Assembly: GCF_011745365.1 (NCBI RefSeq)
Contig: NW_024468918.1
Span: 620,001-684,000 of the forward strand
Length of the DNA stretch: 64,000 nucleotides
Reading direction: 5' to 3'
Origin: Cryphonectria parasitica EP155
Taxonomy: Eukaryota; Ascomycota; Sordariomycetes; Diaporthales; Cryphonectriaceae
Shown: positions 25,192-35,288 of the stretch, in pieces
Position numbering within the stretch: the first letter of the stretch is position 1
How the letters are laid out: every line of letters starts with the position of its first letter
Notes under the pieces: model-generated
Told to the model about the DNA's origin: nothing
What the model saw: only the letters and a program-made list of their open reading frames with translations
Database searches by the model: none
Program-made: the position numbers and the translations under genes

Positions 25192-25202
25192 GGTTCGAAT
25201 CC
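25192..25202 (+). promoter_or_regulatory. Orphan B-box (TFIIIC site) in the TFC3 promoter
   Basis: The 11-mer GGTTCGAATCC is a perfect match to the Pol III B-box consensus GGTTCGANTCC. It lies 64-74 bp upstream of the TFC3 start codon. No tRNA can be folded around it: the would-be T-stem GGTGG/CCAGG has only three pairs, and no acceptor or anticodon arm was found. It resembles an extra-TFIIIC (ETC) site. In yeast the TFC6 promoter is known to carry such a site (ETC6). Function here is inferred. Confidence 0.5.
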
Positions 25203-25833
25203 AGGACCTCGAGATTTTTGATGATTTGGGTGGGTGAGATGAGGTGGGAACTTTTTGGTGGCGCGCGAGTGGCCCAAAGTGCCCAAGGACAAAAAAAAAG
25301 GGTCTGGCGGGGGTTTTCTGCCCCGGTGCTGTGTGACAACATGGCAGGGTGGGTAAAGGGTTAGGGTTGTGAGTGGTCAAGCCTTCCCTATGATGGCATC
25401 AATGCTTGGTAGCTTAACACGCTCAGGAAGACATTAAGAAAGTTCAGTAGGTTTCCAAGAGGTATCATGACAGTTCCCTTTCTCTCTTCTTTCAAAATCA
25501 TGTGTCAAATTCATCAAAAGAAAAAAGGAGATGAAGAAGAGAAGGGAAACCAAGGGTAAAGTATTCGGAGAGACTGATTTGGAAACACAGTAGAGCCAAA
25601 CGCAACGCGTCCTTGCAATTAGAGCCCTGTAGAAACTCTGAGGTGGGCCTGTTGCAAGACAGCCGGCTAGTGCATACTTATTTACACAGGGGTTCAATGT
25701 CAGCTCGCAAAAGACAGGCCTGTAACGAAAGGAAGGAAAGGAAAGACTTTAGCTGTGGCTCAAGAGAGGTAGAATAGAGAGGGTTTCGAGGGTATCTATT
25801 GATAGTCTGCCTGGACGACTGCTCTGGCTGCAT
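25203..25833. other. Upstream region of TFC3 and 3' flank of the next gene
   Basis: About 0.6 kb between two minus-strand genes. The small minus-strand ORFs at 25104-25380 and 25434-25697 have no motif. No RNA gene was recognised apart from the orphan B-box next to this stretch. Confidence 0.5.
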
Positions 25834-27064
25834 CTATACATCTCCGGCCTCCAGCCTGGCCCGTTTTCCCTCCATCATTTTTCTGTACGTGGCAAGGACC
25901 TCATCCCTGACGCTCTGCAGCTCCTCTCTCCTCTTCAAGCTGCCTGCGGCCTTCGGAATTGTGCCGACGTCGACCGCAGCGCCGCGCACTTTGAACACTT
26001 GCTTCGGTACAGTCTTGAACACAGGTGGTGCCTTGACGACATCGTGCAGCCCAATCTTGGCCTCCCCTCTCTTCTTCTTGAGCGCGGCCCACGGGTCAGC
26101 ATCGTCTCCATCATCAACGTCCCACACCGACTTGCTCGACGTTCCCTTCTTCCCCTTCTTCTTCTTTTTCCCAGCGGCCGCCTCGGCTTCCATATCCAAC
26201 CTCCACTTGACGCCAGCCCCATCATCCTCCATCTCCCGCTCCTCGGCCTCCTCCAGCTCTTCTCGTCTCTGTTCCTGTATCACGGCCTCTTCCCTCCTCC
26301 ACTCATCATACAGCTTGTGCATCTGCCTCTCTTTCCTCGTCCGATGCACCTTCAGGCCGAGAGGATCTTTGCCGCTGGTCGACTTCTTCACGAGCCCCAT
26401 CACCGGTAGGGCAGCGTCGACACGAGCCGCAAAGTCCGACATGCGCTCGCCAGGCTGGATGGTGGGAACGTCCTTCTTGGTCTCGCTCGCCACCTTGGCG
26501 TTGTCGGAACCCTCCGCCACTGCGACCTTGCGCTGCTTTTTCTTATTGGCGTTGTTCTTGCTGCCCCTCTGTCCATCGTCAAGCCCATCCCTGACCTTCT
26601 TGCCCTCCTTGAGCGCCATCAACCTTTTGAACGCCCGAGGTGCGTCATCTTTCTTCTCGGCGCCTCGCTTGCGCTTCACGCCCTGGGTCTGCTGCTGCTG
26701 CTGGGCAGGCTGGGCGGACTTGTTATTATTGCCACCATTCTTGCCGCCTTTTTTGGCCTGTGTTTGCCTCGCTACCTTGGGTGCGACGACGGGTAGGGGC
26801 CTGGCGATCTGCGTCGGTGGTAAGTCGTATCTGTCGTGTCATGTTAGCTCTTGCACAGGGTGTCTCATGGCACGCAAAAAAAAAATCTCGTCGCCAATCA
26901 ATCAAACAAACGCGGCAGATAGAGCAGTTGTGGTAGGCTGCAAATGAATTTCTGATGGAGGAGGTGGGGAGAGACGGAAGAGAAGGGGGAGTTGTGCTTG
27001 GGAGGGGCGGAGGAGTAACCCACGTGGACTCGTCCTTATCTCTGCGCGTGTGCTTGTGAGGCAT
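25834..27064 (-). CDS. Conserved basic, lysine-rich protein, probably nuclear/nucleolar
   Basis: Two exons, 27064-27024 and 26830-25834, join in phase 2 (donor GTGGGT) to give 345 aa. The start MPHKHTRRDKDEST followed by YDLPPTQIARPLP is a pattern I have seen in uncharacterised fungal proteins. The middle is very rich in Lys, Arg and Glu, with a nuclear-localisation-like KRKRGAEKKDDAPRAFKRL and a poly-Gln run. A conserved-looking helical core includes GERMSDFAARVDAALPV, VHRTRKERQMHKLYDEWRRE and a coiled-coil EEAVIQEQRREELEEAEER. DPWAALKKKR then leads to a C-terminal helix. The composition suggests ribosome biogenesis, but that is inference only. No enzyme motif is seen. Confidence 0.8.
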
Positions 27065-28601
27065 GATGGACCCAAATGACCATGCCGACGATGCACGAGG
27101 TTACAATGAAGAAGGGGAAGAAGAGCAAGCTTTTGGTGCAGGTTTGATGATCGAAGGAGGGAAAAGAGTCTGTCGACGTCTGACCCAGCCAGTAGGAGAA
27201 GCCCAATGAGTTGGCTGTGTAAACACCTCGTGTGGCATGGGCGCGCAGTCATTGGAGATTTTTTTACGCTTGACTTATCTTATCGCTGCGCAGGGGGTGT
27301 GGGAGGGGGCAGCGATCTTCCCTTCACTATAGTATGTCACTATAACAATAGCATGCATGGTACTATGCTAGTACATAGTACTTACTACTTTACAAGTACA
27401 CCACTAAAACAGGAGGAAGTCGCTATATACTATGTACCAGGCTGCGTGCGGAAGGGCTGGACCCCGTCGCTTCCCTGTTGAGGGATTAAGAAATGCATCG
27501 GTAGGTGCCGTTAGTGGCTTGGCATCTTTTTTTGGCGGGTCTGGCAGGCAGGAGACCCTGAAACGTGTGTGATGCTGACGGTCTGTTTGGCCTCGTTCCC
27601 CAGGTGGCAGAAGCTTGTCTGGCTTGGACATCTCACGTAACACTAATCCTCCTCTTCACACTCAACACTGCACCCCCAAGGCGACGACCCAACAAGATTT
27701 GACACTTAGCAGGATCAACAAGAGCCGACGCAAACAATGACCATGCTACTTTACTCGTAGAACCTCGACCTGCAACAAGTAATTCGTCCCAAAACTCAGG
27801 CGCGCAAGGTTGAACAACAGTCTCTAGTACAGTACAACACAACATGGCTTTCTGTAATTTCCACCGTCTACCCCATACTACCACACTACTCTGGGGTGGA
27901 GGCCACAAACCAACGCTTATTGCTTCTTCAGTGGAGAAACAGGCCAGACCATGATGGCCGCGGTTCGTGACCCGGTGCCCAAGCAGGGGGGGGTTCACCA
28001 GGTGCTCTCCTCCTGGTCAGGGACTGGACGGGCTTGTTGGTCAGGACGAGCACTGTCGGGGCTGAAGATGCGAGCTGTTTCCAAATATTGGTTCGGCAGT
28101 TTCTACTATGGTCATTATGACTGCGCTGTCATGGGTCGCCAACCAGTCCACTACCGCTCTATGCTTTGATTCACGATGGACAACCGGCCACGGGGTCGTC
28201 ATAACCGACCTCATATATCCCGTGATATGGAACGACATTCTTTGTGTGCAAACTGCCTCCACTTCTCTTTCCTTCTTCAGCACGAACCTCTTCTTCCCCA
28301 TCCAGCGCAACCTCGTCGAAGAGGCTTGTTGTTCTAGAGCTACTACCTAAATCATATCGGGCTTGGGGCGTCCAATTCCGGGATCGTCAACGGAGGCTGT
28401 GAGAAGCCCAGGCCTATCTTCCCCTTCTGGTCTTGATCCCTCGCCCTAGCGTGACGCATTCGCCTGATCTTCAGGGTCCCTGGGTCTTCCACAACAGAGG
28501 TTTACTACCGCCTTACTTAGTCACCCCTACGACCTCATCACTCATCTCAGCTCCTCAGATATATTTCGAGAGGGTCCCCCCTCTCCCTTTTGTGACCGAG
28601 G
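27065..28601. other. Divergent intergenic region, no gene supported
   Basis: 1.5 kb between the basic protein gene (-) and the AIM6-like gene (+). ORFs at 27633-27998 (-) and 28041-28310 (-) lack motifs. The last 200 bases are pyrimidine-rich, as expected of a 5' UTR. Confidence 0.5.
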
Positions 28602-30020
28602 ATGATGGCTGGCTGTTCCCCCTCGGCAAACTACTTATCGACCCTCATCATGGACCAAACAATAACGGAGACAAAAGCACAGCAAGAACAGCCAGGAGCC
28701 TCCATAGACGCCAGTACACCGTCACCTCCATCCCTCGAGCTGGAAGGAGGCATCAGGCCTTTCAACTCGCACCGGAGGACGGCGAGCTGGCAGAGCGATG
28801 AGACGCTTGTAATAACAAGCGATGAGAGCTCATCGCTATTACTACACGAGAAAGGCAAAGACGACACAAGCGTCGATGACAAGCTCAACGAGGACGATTC
28901 ATACCCATACCGTCCGAGGAGGAGACCGTGGATAATATTCCTCATCACATGCAGCACAACAATCATGTAAGTCTATTGATCGAAGGTGAGCGAGTCGATC
29001 TTTTTCCCCAGAGCTGATGTGTTCAACAGAGCAATCCTCCTGGCATTAGACATCCTCATCCATGTCGTAGGGGCACGGCTGCTACAAGAGGAAGAAGACG
29101 CCAACGACCCAGCATTGTACATGTGGGACGGGAACGGTACCAATGCTGATGGCAGGTTGTGGTACCCCACAAATTTTCTACAAGACGTAATACCAAAACC
29201 TGTACATTCTCACAACGACTACTGGCGCAAGGTGCCTCTCTACACGGCCCTTGGCCACGGGTGTACAGGCGTCGAGGCGGACGTGTGGCTCTTTGATGAG
29301 CCAGAGCGCAGCGACACCCTCTACATCGGCCACCAGGAGGCCGCCCTGCAACCAAACAGGACCTTTCAGTCCCTGTACATACAACCTCTGGTCGACGTCC
29401 TGGAGCGCCAGAACCCCAAGACCGAGTTCTACGCCGAGAAGTACCGCGGCGTGTTCGACACCAACCCGGAGCAGACCCTCGTCCTTCTTGTGGACGTAAA
29501 GACATCCGGGCCCTCCACATGGGCCAAGGTCGTCGAGCAGCTCGAACCCCTCCGTCAGCGCGACTGGTTGACCTACTTTGCCAACGGCACAGTCCATACG
29601 CGGCCCGTCACCGTTGTCGGCACGGGCAACACGCCCTTCGCTGACCTCATCGCCAACGAGACATACCGCGACTACTTCTTCGACGCGCCGCTGAACAAGC
29701 TAGCCTACTCTCATTCAGTGTCCTCGGGCGCAGCGGCTGATGACCAGTACGATGTGACGAACTCATACTATGCGAGCGTGTCGTTCCGCGCGAGCATCGG
29801 CAGCCCGTGGCTGGGAAACCTCGGCGCGGAGCAGATGGAGCGCATCCGCGAGCAGGTCAGGGCTGCGCACAAGAGGGGGCTCAAGGTGCGCTACTGGGAC
29901 CTGCCGGCGTGGCCAGTGAGCGCGAGAAACCGCATTTGGGATCTATTGGTGAAAGAAGGGGTGGACATGCTCAACGCGGATGACCTCAAGAGCGCTGCCA
30001 AGAGGGAATGGCGGTACTAA
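28602..30020 (+). CDS. AIM6-like membrane protein with a PLC-like phosphodiesterase fold
   Basis: Related to yeast altered inheritance of mitochondria protein 6. Exons 28602-28966 and 29030-30020 join in phase 2 (GTAAGT donor, 63-nt intron) to give 451 aa. The N-terminal about 115 residues are cytosolic-looking, Ser/Glu-rich and disordered. A single transmembrane helix spans the splice junction (WIIFLITCSTTIM, then AILLALDILIHVV). The C-terminal domain has the family motif PVHSHNDYWRKVPLYTALGHG and GVEADVWLF, which match the glycerophosphodiesterase-like catalytic His, Asn and acidic positions. LVLLVDVKTSG and a C-terminal LLVKEGVDMLNADDL follow, like the family. Several N-glycosylation sequons (NGT, NRT, NET) fit a lumenal or extracellular domain. 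An alternative ATG at 28650 (MDQTITE) is equally plausible. The substrate is unknown. Confidence 0.9.
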
Positions 30021-31479
30021 GCGAGGGATAGAAGGATGACTAGACAAATCCAAACCGTCACTCATGGCCCCCAGGCCTATGGTTGTGTTGTGTGTATGTC
30101 TGTGTTTGTGGGTGCGAGGTGCGCTTGTTGCATCTATGACTGTGCAGGGTGAACGTTTCAGTCTTTCTTCAGAGGAACGCGCTCCTTGGCAAAATGCATC
30201 CCGCTTAGGCCTGGGACGGGACGCGAGGTTGTTGAGACGAAACCGTACGGCAACTTTGACCCCGAACCGGTTTCGGCACAGCACAGTGGAGACGAGATAG
30301 CCTGGCCATCCGATGGTTTGGTCATGCTTATTTGAAAGCTTGTTTTTAATTTTCCTTGGTTGAAACGAGAAAATCTTTGTCTCCTCTTCCCTCCTACCTT
30401 TGTTTCTCATTCGTCAGATGTCAGTCATGGAACATGGAGTACGACTAGATACACCCAGAGAGAAAAGCAGGCGGGACGGTGGGATGGAGGGTGTATTGTC
30501 CCCTACCATCTTTGCTGGTGATAGTCTAGACCTATGAGAAAAGAGTTAATGCCAATGACGAGAAGACACGCTATCTAAGAACAACAAGTCGCCATCTGGC
30601 TAGGGGCCAAAATCGAAGGCGGCCCGTATTCCGCGCCAGCACCAGCAGTCCCATGATCTGAAGAGCATGAGTCGTGGTGGAGAGAAGAGCTCTCCATCTA
30701 CTGTTGGCCTCGTGGTCTACTATTACAAACTATTCCAGTATGAAATCTACTAGATTCATTAGTATTGAATTATAATGGCGCCTGCCTGCGGGGAACAACG
30801 ATGCTATCCTCACAAAAGTATAGCTCTCCCCGGCTTTCACGAATCCCGCAGATTGCAAATAGTCCACAGCATTGCGAGCACGGATTGAGTGATTGACCAA
30901 AATAAGGAACTACAGTAAGCACCATACATGGTATACAGTTAGATACAGCCAGCATCGAGTAGATTGAATGGTAAGAAAAAACAAGAGAAAACCCAACCCA
31001 GCAGCTGTCATTAATTACATGGTATCCTCCAGACGGTCTTCGGTGAAGTGGGTCTGCGTGGCACACAAGCAAAAGCAGAGAGCATGCCGGAAAAACTCCG
31101 TCAGGTGCGGAGATAGATCTGGCGGACCTCGGCGAGGGCCTTTTTCGTTGTTTGTGGGGAAGGGGCTCCAGGGACTTCCGAACCAGGCCCGGTGGGATCT
31201 CGTTGATGCTTGGATGACGTCTCGATTGAGATCGAGGGGCAACAGCTTGGTTTTTTATATCTAACAAATTGGAAGGGGAAGGGAAACAATAACTTTCTCG
31301 TGCGACTTCTGTCAACACCTCTTTCTTTCAAACTCACGAGCAACATTTTCTTCTGGCACTCAAAGTCATTTTGAGCATTTCAGAAGAAGCCAGTCTCCGT
31401 TGTGCGTCGCAAGTTGACCAATCGCCCCCATTAAATTGCTCCGTCCGGGCGAATTTCGCGCATAATATTTACGCCCAAA
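30021..31479. other. Intergenic region, no gene supported
   Basis: 1.46 kb upstream of cyanase. The longest ORF (30770-31318, minus, 182 codons) and overlapping ones on both strands at 31000-31350 have no recognisable domain and poor composition. I leave them out. Confidence 0.45.
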
Positions 31480-32248
31480 ATGGCTCAAAAGCAGCTCGCC
31501 TCGCTTGATGTAAGAGAGATAAATCGTTTTGGAGTGAGGACTGCCAGAAACCCGCCTGCAGCGATGCTGACATCATCACACCTGCTATGTAGAGCTCTAT
31601 CGTCGACCGCCTGCCTGCACACTCGCAAGCTGTAAGTACATGGAATAAATCTCGTGAACCAGCCCCTCTCTGCCACATTCACCCCACCTGACTTTCAGTC
31701 ATACACATCGCACATATCTGACCTCTTTTTTTTGCAGCTCTTCGCGGCCAAGACCCATGCCAACCTCACCTTTGCAGAGATCGGTGAGCACCTGGGCCGC
31801 GACGAGGTCGCCGTGGCCGCCCTCTTCTACGGCCAGGCGCAGGCCTCGGCGGCCGATGTCGAGAAGCTTAGCGACCTGCTGGGCCTGCAGAAGGAGATCC
31901 TCGCCCCGCAGCTCATGGGCTTTCCCGACCGCGGCCGATCTGGGCCCATGCCGCCCGTCGAGCCGCTCATCTACCGCTTGTACGAGATTGTCCAGAACTA
32001 CGGATATGCGTACAAGGCGATCCTGAACGAGAAGTTTGGGGACGGCATCATGAGCGCCATCAGCTTTTCCACAAAGGTCGACAAGGAGGTTGATCAGGAC
32101 GGCTCGCCGTGGGTTGTTATCACCCTGAGGGGGAAATGGTGAGTCCTTCGCCTCTCCTGGAGTTCTTGTGCTCTTGAATAAGTTTTCTCGCAAAGGTTGA
32201 TTCAGCTGCTAACAACGAGTCCTTAGGTTGCCGTTCAAGCGCTTCTAA
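31480..32248 (+). CDS. cyn1: Cyanate hydratase (cyanase)
   Basis: This enzyme catalyses bicarbonate-dependent decomposition of cyanate to ammonia and carbon dioxide; the family forms a homodecamer in the cytosol. Four exons are read: 31480-31509 (30 nt), 31593-31631 (39 nt), 31738-32138 and 32227-32248 (22 nt), giving 163 aa, close to the usual 160. The N-terminal helical domain resembles a lambda-repressor fold ([25 protein letters not shown]). The catalytic domain carries the conserved Arg and Glu in [14 protein letters not shown] and the Ser in [11 protein letters not shown]. The protein ends in the conserved LPFKRF, which is encoded only by the tiny last exon. Three very short exons make this gene easy to mis-annotate. 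Confidence 0.96.
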
Positions 32249-33092
32249 GTTCGTCTTGTCGGGGATACAGCGGGTTGAATATACTGAGCTGAAGGAGGCC
32301 CGTAGACACATTTCCGGTCCTCATGCATCATAACTGAAGGAAGGCGAAGAAGAAATCTGCATTTGACCCTTGTTGAAAATACATACGTACAATATTAGAT
32401 CATGTTGCATTTGTCAAAGTCCTCCCGATCTGCCGAGTTCAGTATTGTTGTCGCCACCCCTGGCGCCTTTGACCTGTGAGAACAATATCAACGCACAATA
32501 CCACCAGGGCCTGGCTAAATCAACCATAACACCAAACTATTATGGACCAAAGTCCTTACTGTCACTCCTTCTTTGGCAAAAGCACTTCCTGGGCAAGGAT
32601 CCATGCGATGAGATGGTGCGACTCTTAGCCTCTAGTGATTGCTACAGTTTGGTTCTTTTACCCTCATCAGGGGCGCCAACATCAAAGATTCCTTTCCTAC
32701 ACAATTCCACAATCCTCGGACTACAATATGAAGCATTTCTTAAAGTACCCGAATGGATTTGGAAAATGGATCAACACTTTTTGTTCTCAAGACAAACGAA
32801 ATTTAGGACAGCACAAAGAGGCGTAAGGTTGGACTGGCAAAGGCTCACTCATAGCCTCGAAGAGGATAGGGCTGGGCTCTGAGGATATGGCCCAGCAGGA
32901 TAACGAGCAATGAGATGGTCAAGAAGTGTTTGAGGACGTTCTTGAATATAAGTATCAGCATCCTCCGCCCTTTCCATAATCGATCTTTCCTTTCCTCCTT
33001 ATCCACATCTGAAAAACCCTCAAAAAAAAACAAAAAACCCATTCACTTCAAACCACAATCATTAAGCTTTACGCTTTCAACCCACCATCAAA
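32249..33092. other. Intergenic region and pheromone-gene leader
   Basis: Cyanase 3' flank followed by the upstream region of the pheromone gene. The 100 bases before 33093 are pyrimidine/A-rich with no upstream ATG in the last 25 bases, and the start context is ATCAAAATGCC (A at -3). ORFs at 32370-32882 (+) and 32915-33220 (+) look non-coding. Confidence 0.45.
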
Positions 33093-33164
33093 ATGCCTTC
33101 CAACACCCAGACCTCCAACTCCTCCATGGGAGTCAACGGCTACTCCTACTGCGTTGTCATGTAA
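33093..33164 (+). CDS. Lipopeptide (a-factor-type) mating pheromone precursor
   Basis: This ORF of 23 codons begins MPSNTQTSN and ends NGYSYCVVM followed by TAA. The C-terminal CVVM is a CaaX box for farnesylation of the Cys, removal of VVM and carboxymethylation, the hallmark of hydrophobic fungal pheromones. The MPS start, Ser/Thr/Asn-rich leader, NGY segment and CVVM end match Sordariomycete precursors such as Neurospora mfa-1. From memory it is very close to the Mf2 pheromones of Cryphonectria parasitica. The mature peptide would be exported by an a-factor (Ste6-type) transporter and sensed by the Ste3-type receptor; neither is in this window. A good Kozak context (CAAAATGCC) supports the start. 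Gene finders usually miss ORFs of this size. Confidence 0.88.
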   Translation: MPSNTQTSNSSMGVNGYSYCVVM

Positions 33165-34387
33165 AGAGGCTACCCCTCGGGTTGCCTCTTTGCAGCTCTG
33201 CAGCTGGGGTGGTGGGCTGACAACAGCAACCTCTCGATGGTAGGAATTCCATCATCATCGGGGCATGGCCCTCTACAATACACTTCCGCCTGCAGCGCCA
33301 CGCCATAAGAGCCGACAATTTCACACACACTCGATGAGCACCGGGCCTGCCCCTCTCGACGGCCGCGGCACCTAGACGCACCCTCAACTCTCTTCGCAAT
33401 TTCGCCGAGTGTCATCAAACTTCCATCACCGATTTTCTCTTCCACTCTCTCGCAAGGTCTTTCTCCTCGCTTTCTCGATCCTACATGGTGACGACCGTGT
33501 GGGAATGATTGCGCGGCGGGCTAGAGTCTGCGAATTTTGAAATCTTTGGATCTGTTGGGCATGGTCTTCTCCTTTTGGGACTTGACTGATGGGTATTTTT
33601 ATTTTACACAACCGAATGATGGAGACAGGAGTTTGCAGGATGATAGATCTAGATTTTCAGATTACTTTTCTTTCGCGCGCCGGGCTGGTGTGCGCCAAAT
33701 GAAAATCTGGTCGTCGTCTTGACGGCTTCTGAAACTTGTTACAATCCCTTAATATCTCTTGCGTGAATATTTAGTGATTCAAAGAAACTAATTCGTCGAT
33801 GAACACCGGACTTCATCCAGTCAGAGGAAGCCTTCGGTCTCTCCGCGTCTTATTAGAAGGGTGAGCGTATTTGATTAGTTGCTATACTGTTCATGAAGAT
33901 CACCTTCAGCTTTGCAAGAAAACAACCCTGTTATTGGATCCTGCTTATTCGACGTCACAGGACAGGATTCAGAGATGCCCAGCATCTACTGTATGTAACC
34001 ACATCGCGCAGGACCGATAGTGCGGAATGGTCAGCAGCTTGGTGCTATCTGCAATTCCTATTCGTGCTGGATTTCGCCGCATATGCAGTATGTTGTAATG
34101 TATGCCACCCTAGTTCCTCCACCATCTAAACCTTCTTGGAGAGCAGTGAAATTCCTACAGCTAATTGGACTCTGACGTGATATAACCATTGGAGACGAAA
34201 TGAGTGACCTTTGCGAGGCCGCCCATAGCAATCTCTATAGACCACTGGTTATTCTCCGTCAGCCGTGAATGGTCACTTCTTGTTTTTCCTCTCCCTGCTC
34301 TTAATCATTTTTGGGAAGGGAAGATCCTCTCTCGTTATTGTGGCAGATCATTACCTGCCTCCCGATGAAGCAAAAAAGCCTACGATT
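33165..34387. other. Pheromone 3' UTR and upstream region of the HeLo-like gene
   Basis: The first about 600 bases are probably the long 3' UTR typical of pheromone transcripts; the rest is AT-rich. ORFs at 33157-33445 (-) and 33893-34129 (+) have no motif. The frame of the next gene extends to an ATG at 34265, but that extension looks non-coding. Confidence 0.45.
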
Positions 34388-35157
34388 ATGGATTTCATCA
34401 GCTCCGCCGCTTCGATCGCCCAACTCCTGGAGCTCTGCCTGAAAGCCGGCAGGGCGGCCAAGGAGATCCACGACTCCTTCCACAACGCCCCCGCAGAGGT
34501 GCAACGGGTATACGACAAGCTAGATCTGATGAAGTCGCGCCTCGAGTCGATCAGGGCCTTTGGTGACGAGCTGACCAGCGCCCGCATGGATTTCCTGTTC
34601 CCGGTCCCGGAGCGCGAGGTCATCATGGGCTCGCTCAAGTGCAACATCGAGGCCCTCGACAGCCTCAAGAGCCTACACAGCACACATCGAACGCGCCGCC
34701 GGATCCACTGGGCCGCCGTGGATAAAGGACGGGCAGCCATCATCATAGAGGACGTGACCGCGGCGGAGATAGCCCTCGATACCAGTCTAAGTCTGCTCTC
34801 TGCGTATGTCCACGCGAGGTTGTCTCTTTTTCTTTACAGTTTTGTCCTCTTCATACTTCATTATTATTGCGTTGCTGATGATGATTCGGAGGGGGTTGCA
34901 GGCGCCTCACACTTTTGAATCAAAGCTCACTCTCTACGCTGCAGCTTGGTCAGAAGATCGAGACGTCCCTGGTGGAACAAGCACACGACAAGATCGAGGC
35001 GTCCATCTCTGCAAATCGTGCTGCACGAGATGCAATTACATCCAAGATCGAAGACGGTGTAGCCTTAGTCCACTCATGTCAGCAAGCTCAGACGGACGGC
35101 TTGATCCAGCTTGTAGATAAGTTGGCTCCTTCATCAGCCACTACCAAAGCGAGTTAA
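34388..35157 (+). CDS. Stand-alone fungal HeLo/SesA-like N-terminal helical-domain protein
   Basis: Exons 34388-34803 and 34902-35157 join in phase 2 (GTATGT donor) to give 223 aa. The start MDFISSAASIAQLLELCLKA is the amphipathic first helix seen in the N-terminal domains of fungal STAND/NLR proteins and other incompatibility proteins. The following helices (AAKEIHDSFHNAPAEVQRVY, DLMKSRLESI, MGSLKCNIEALDSL) fit the same fold. Exon 2 encodes a helical, coiled-coil-prone tail (SLVEQAHDKIEASISANRAARDAI). No NACHT/NB-ARC, ankyrin or WD repeats follow; a stop comes after KLAPSSATTKAS. In the family such domains execute or regulate cell death or bind partners. The gene is convergent with a broken HET gene 130 bp away. 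Which helical family it belongs to is uncertain. Confidence 0.72.
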
Positions 35158-35288
35158 TGAGCTGGATGTTGTATGAAATAGAGTGTTGGCTTTTACTGAA
35201 AGACGTGACTGACTGCCTCTCCTCCCGCCGCTCGGTACTGACACTACACGTGATTTATTCTCTGCCTTGGTTTAGCATCGCTGGTTGG

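Noticed and set aside
25150..25260. Possible tRNA around the B-box at 25192
   Set aside because: The T-stem has only three pairs and there is no acceptor, D or anticodon arm at the right spacing; kept as an orphan B-box only.
30770..31318. 182-codon minus-strand ORF between AIM6-like gene and cyanase
   Set aside because: No domain or signal peptide, competing ORFs on both strands, no supporting splice structure.
34265..34387. Upstream ATG of the HeLo-like gene adding 41 residues
   Set aside because: The extension is hydrophobic and unlike the family, whose proteins start with MD-x-hydrophobic helix; 34388 fits better.
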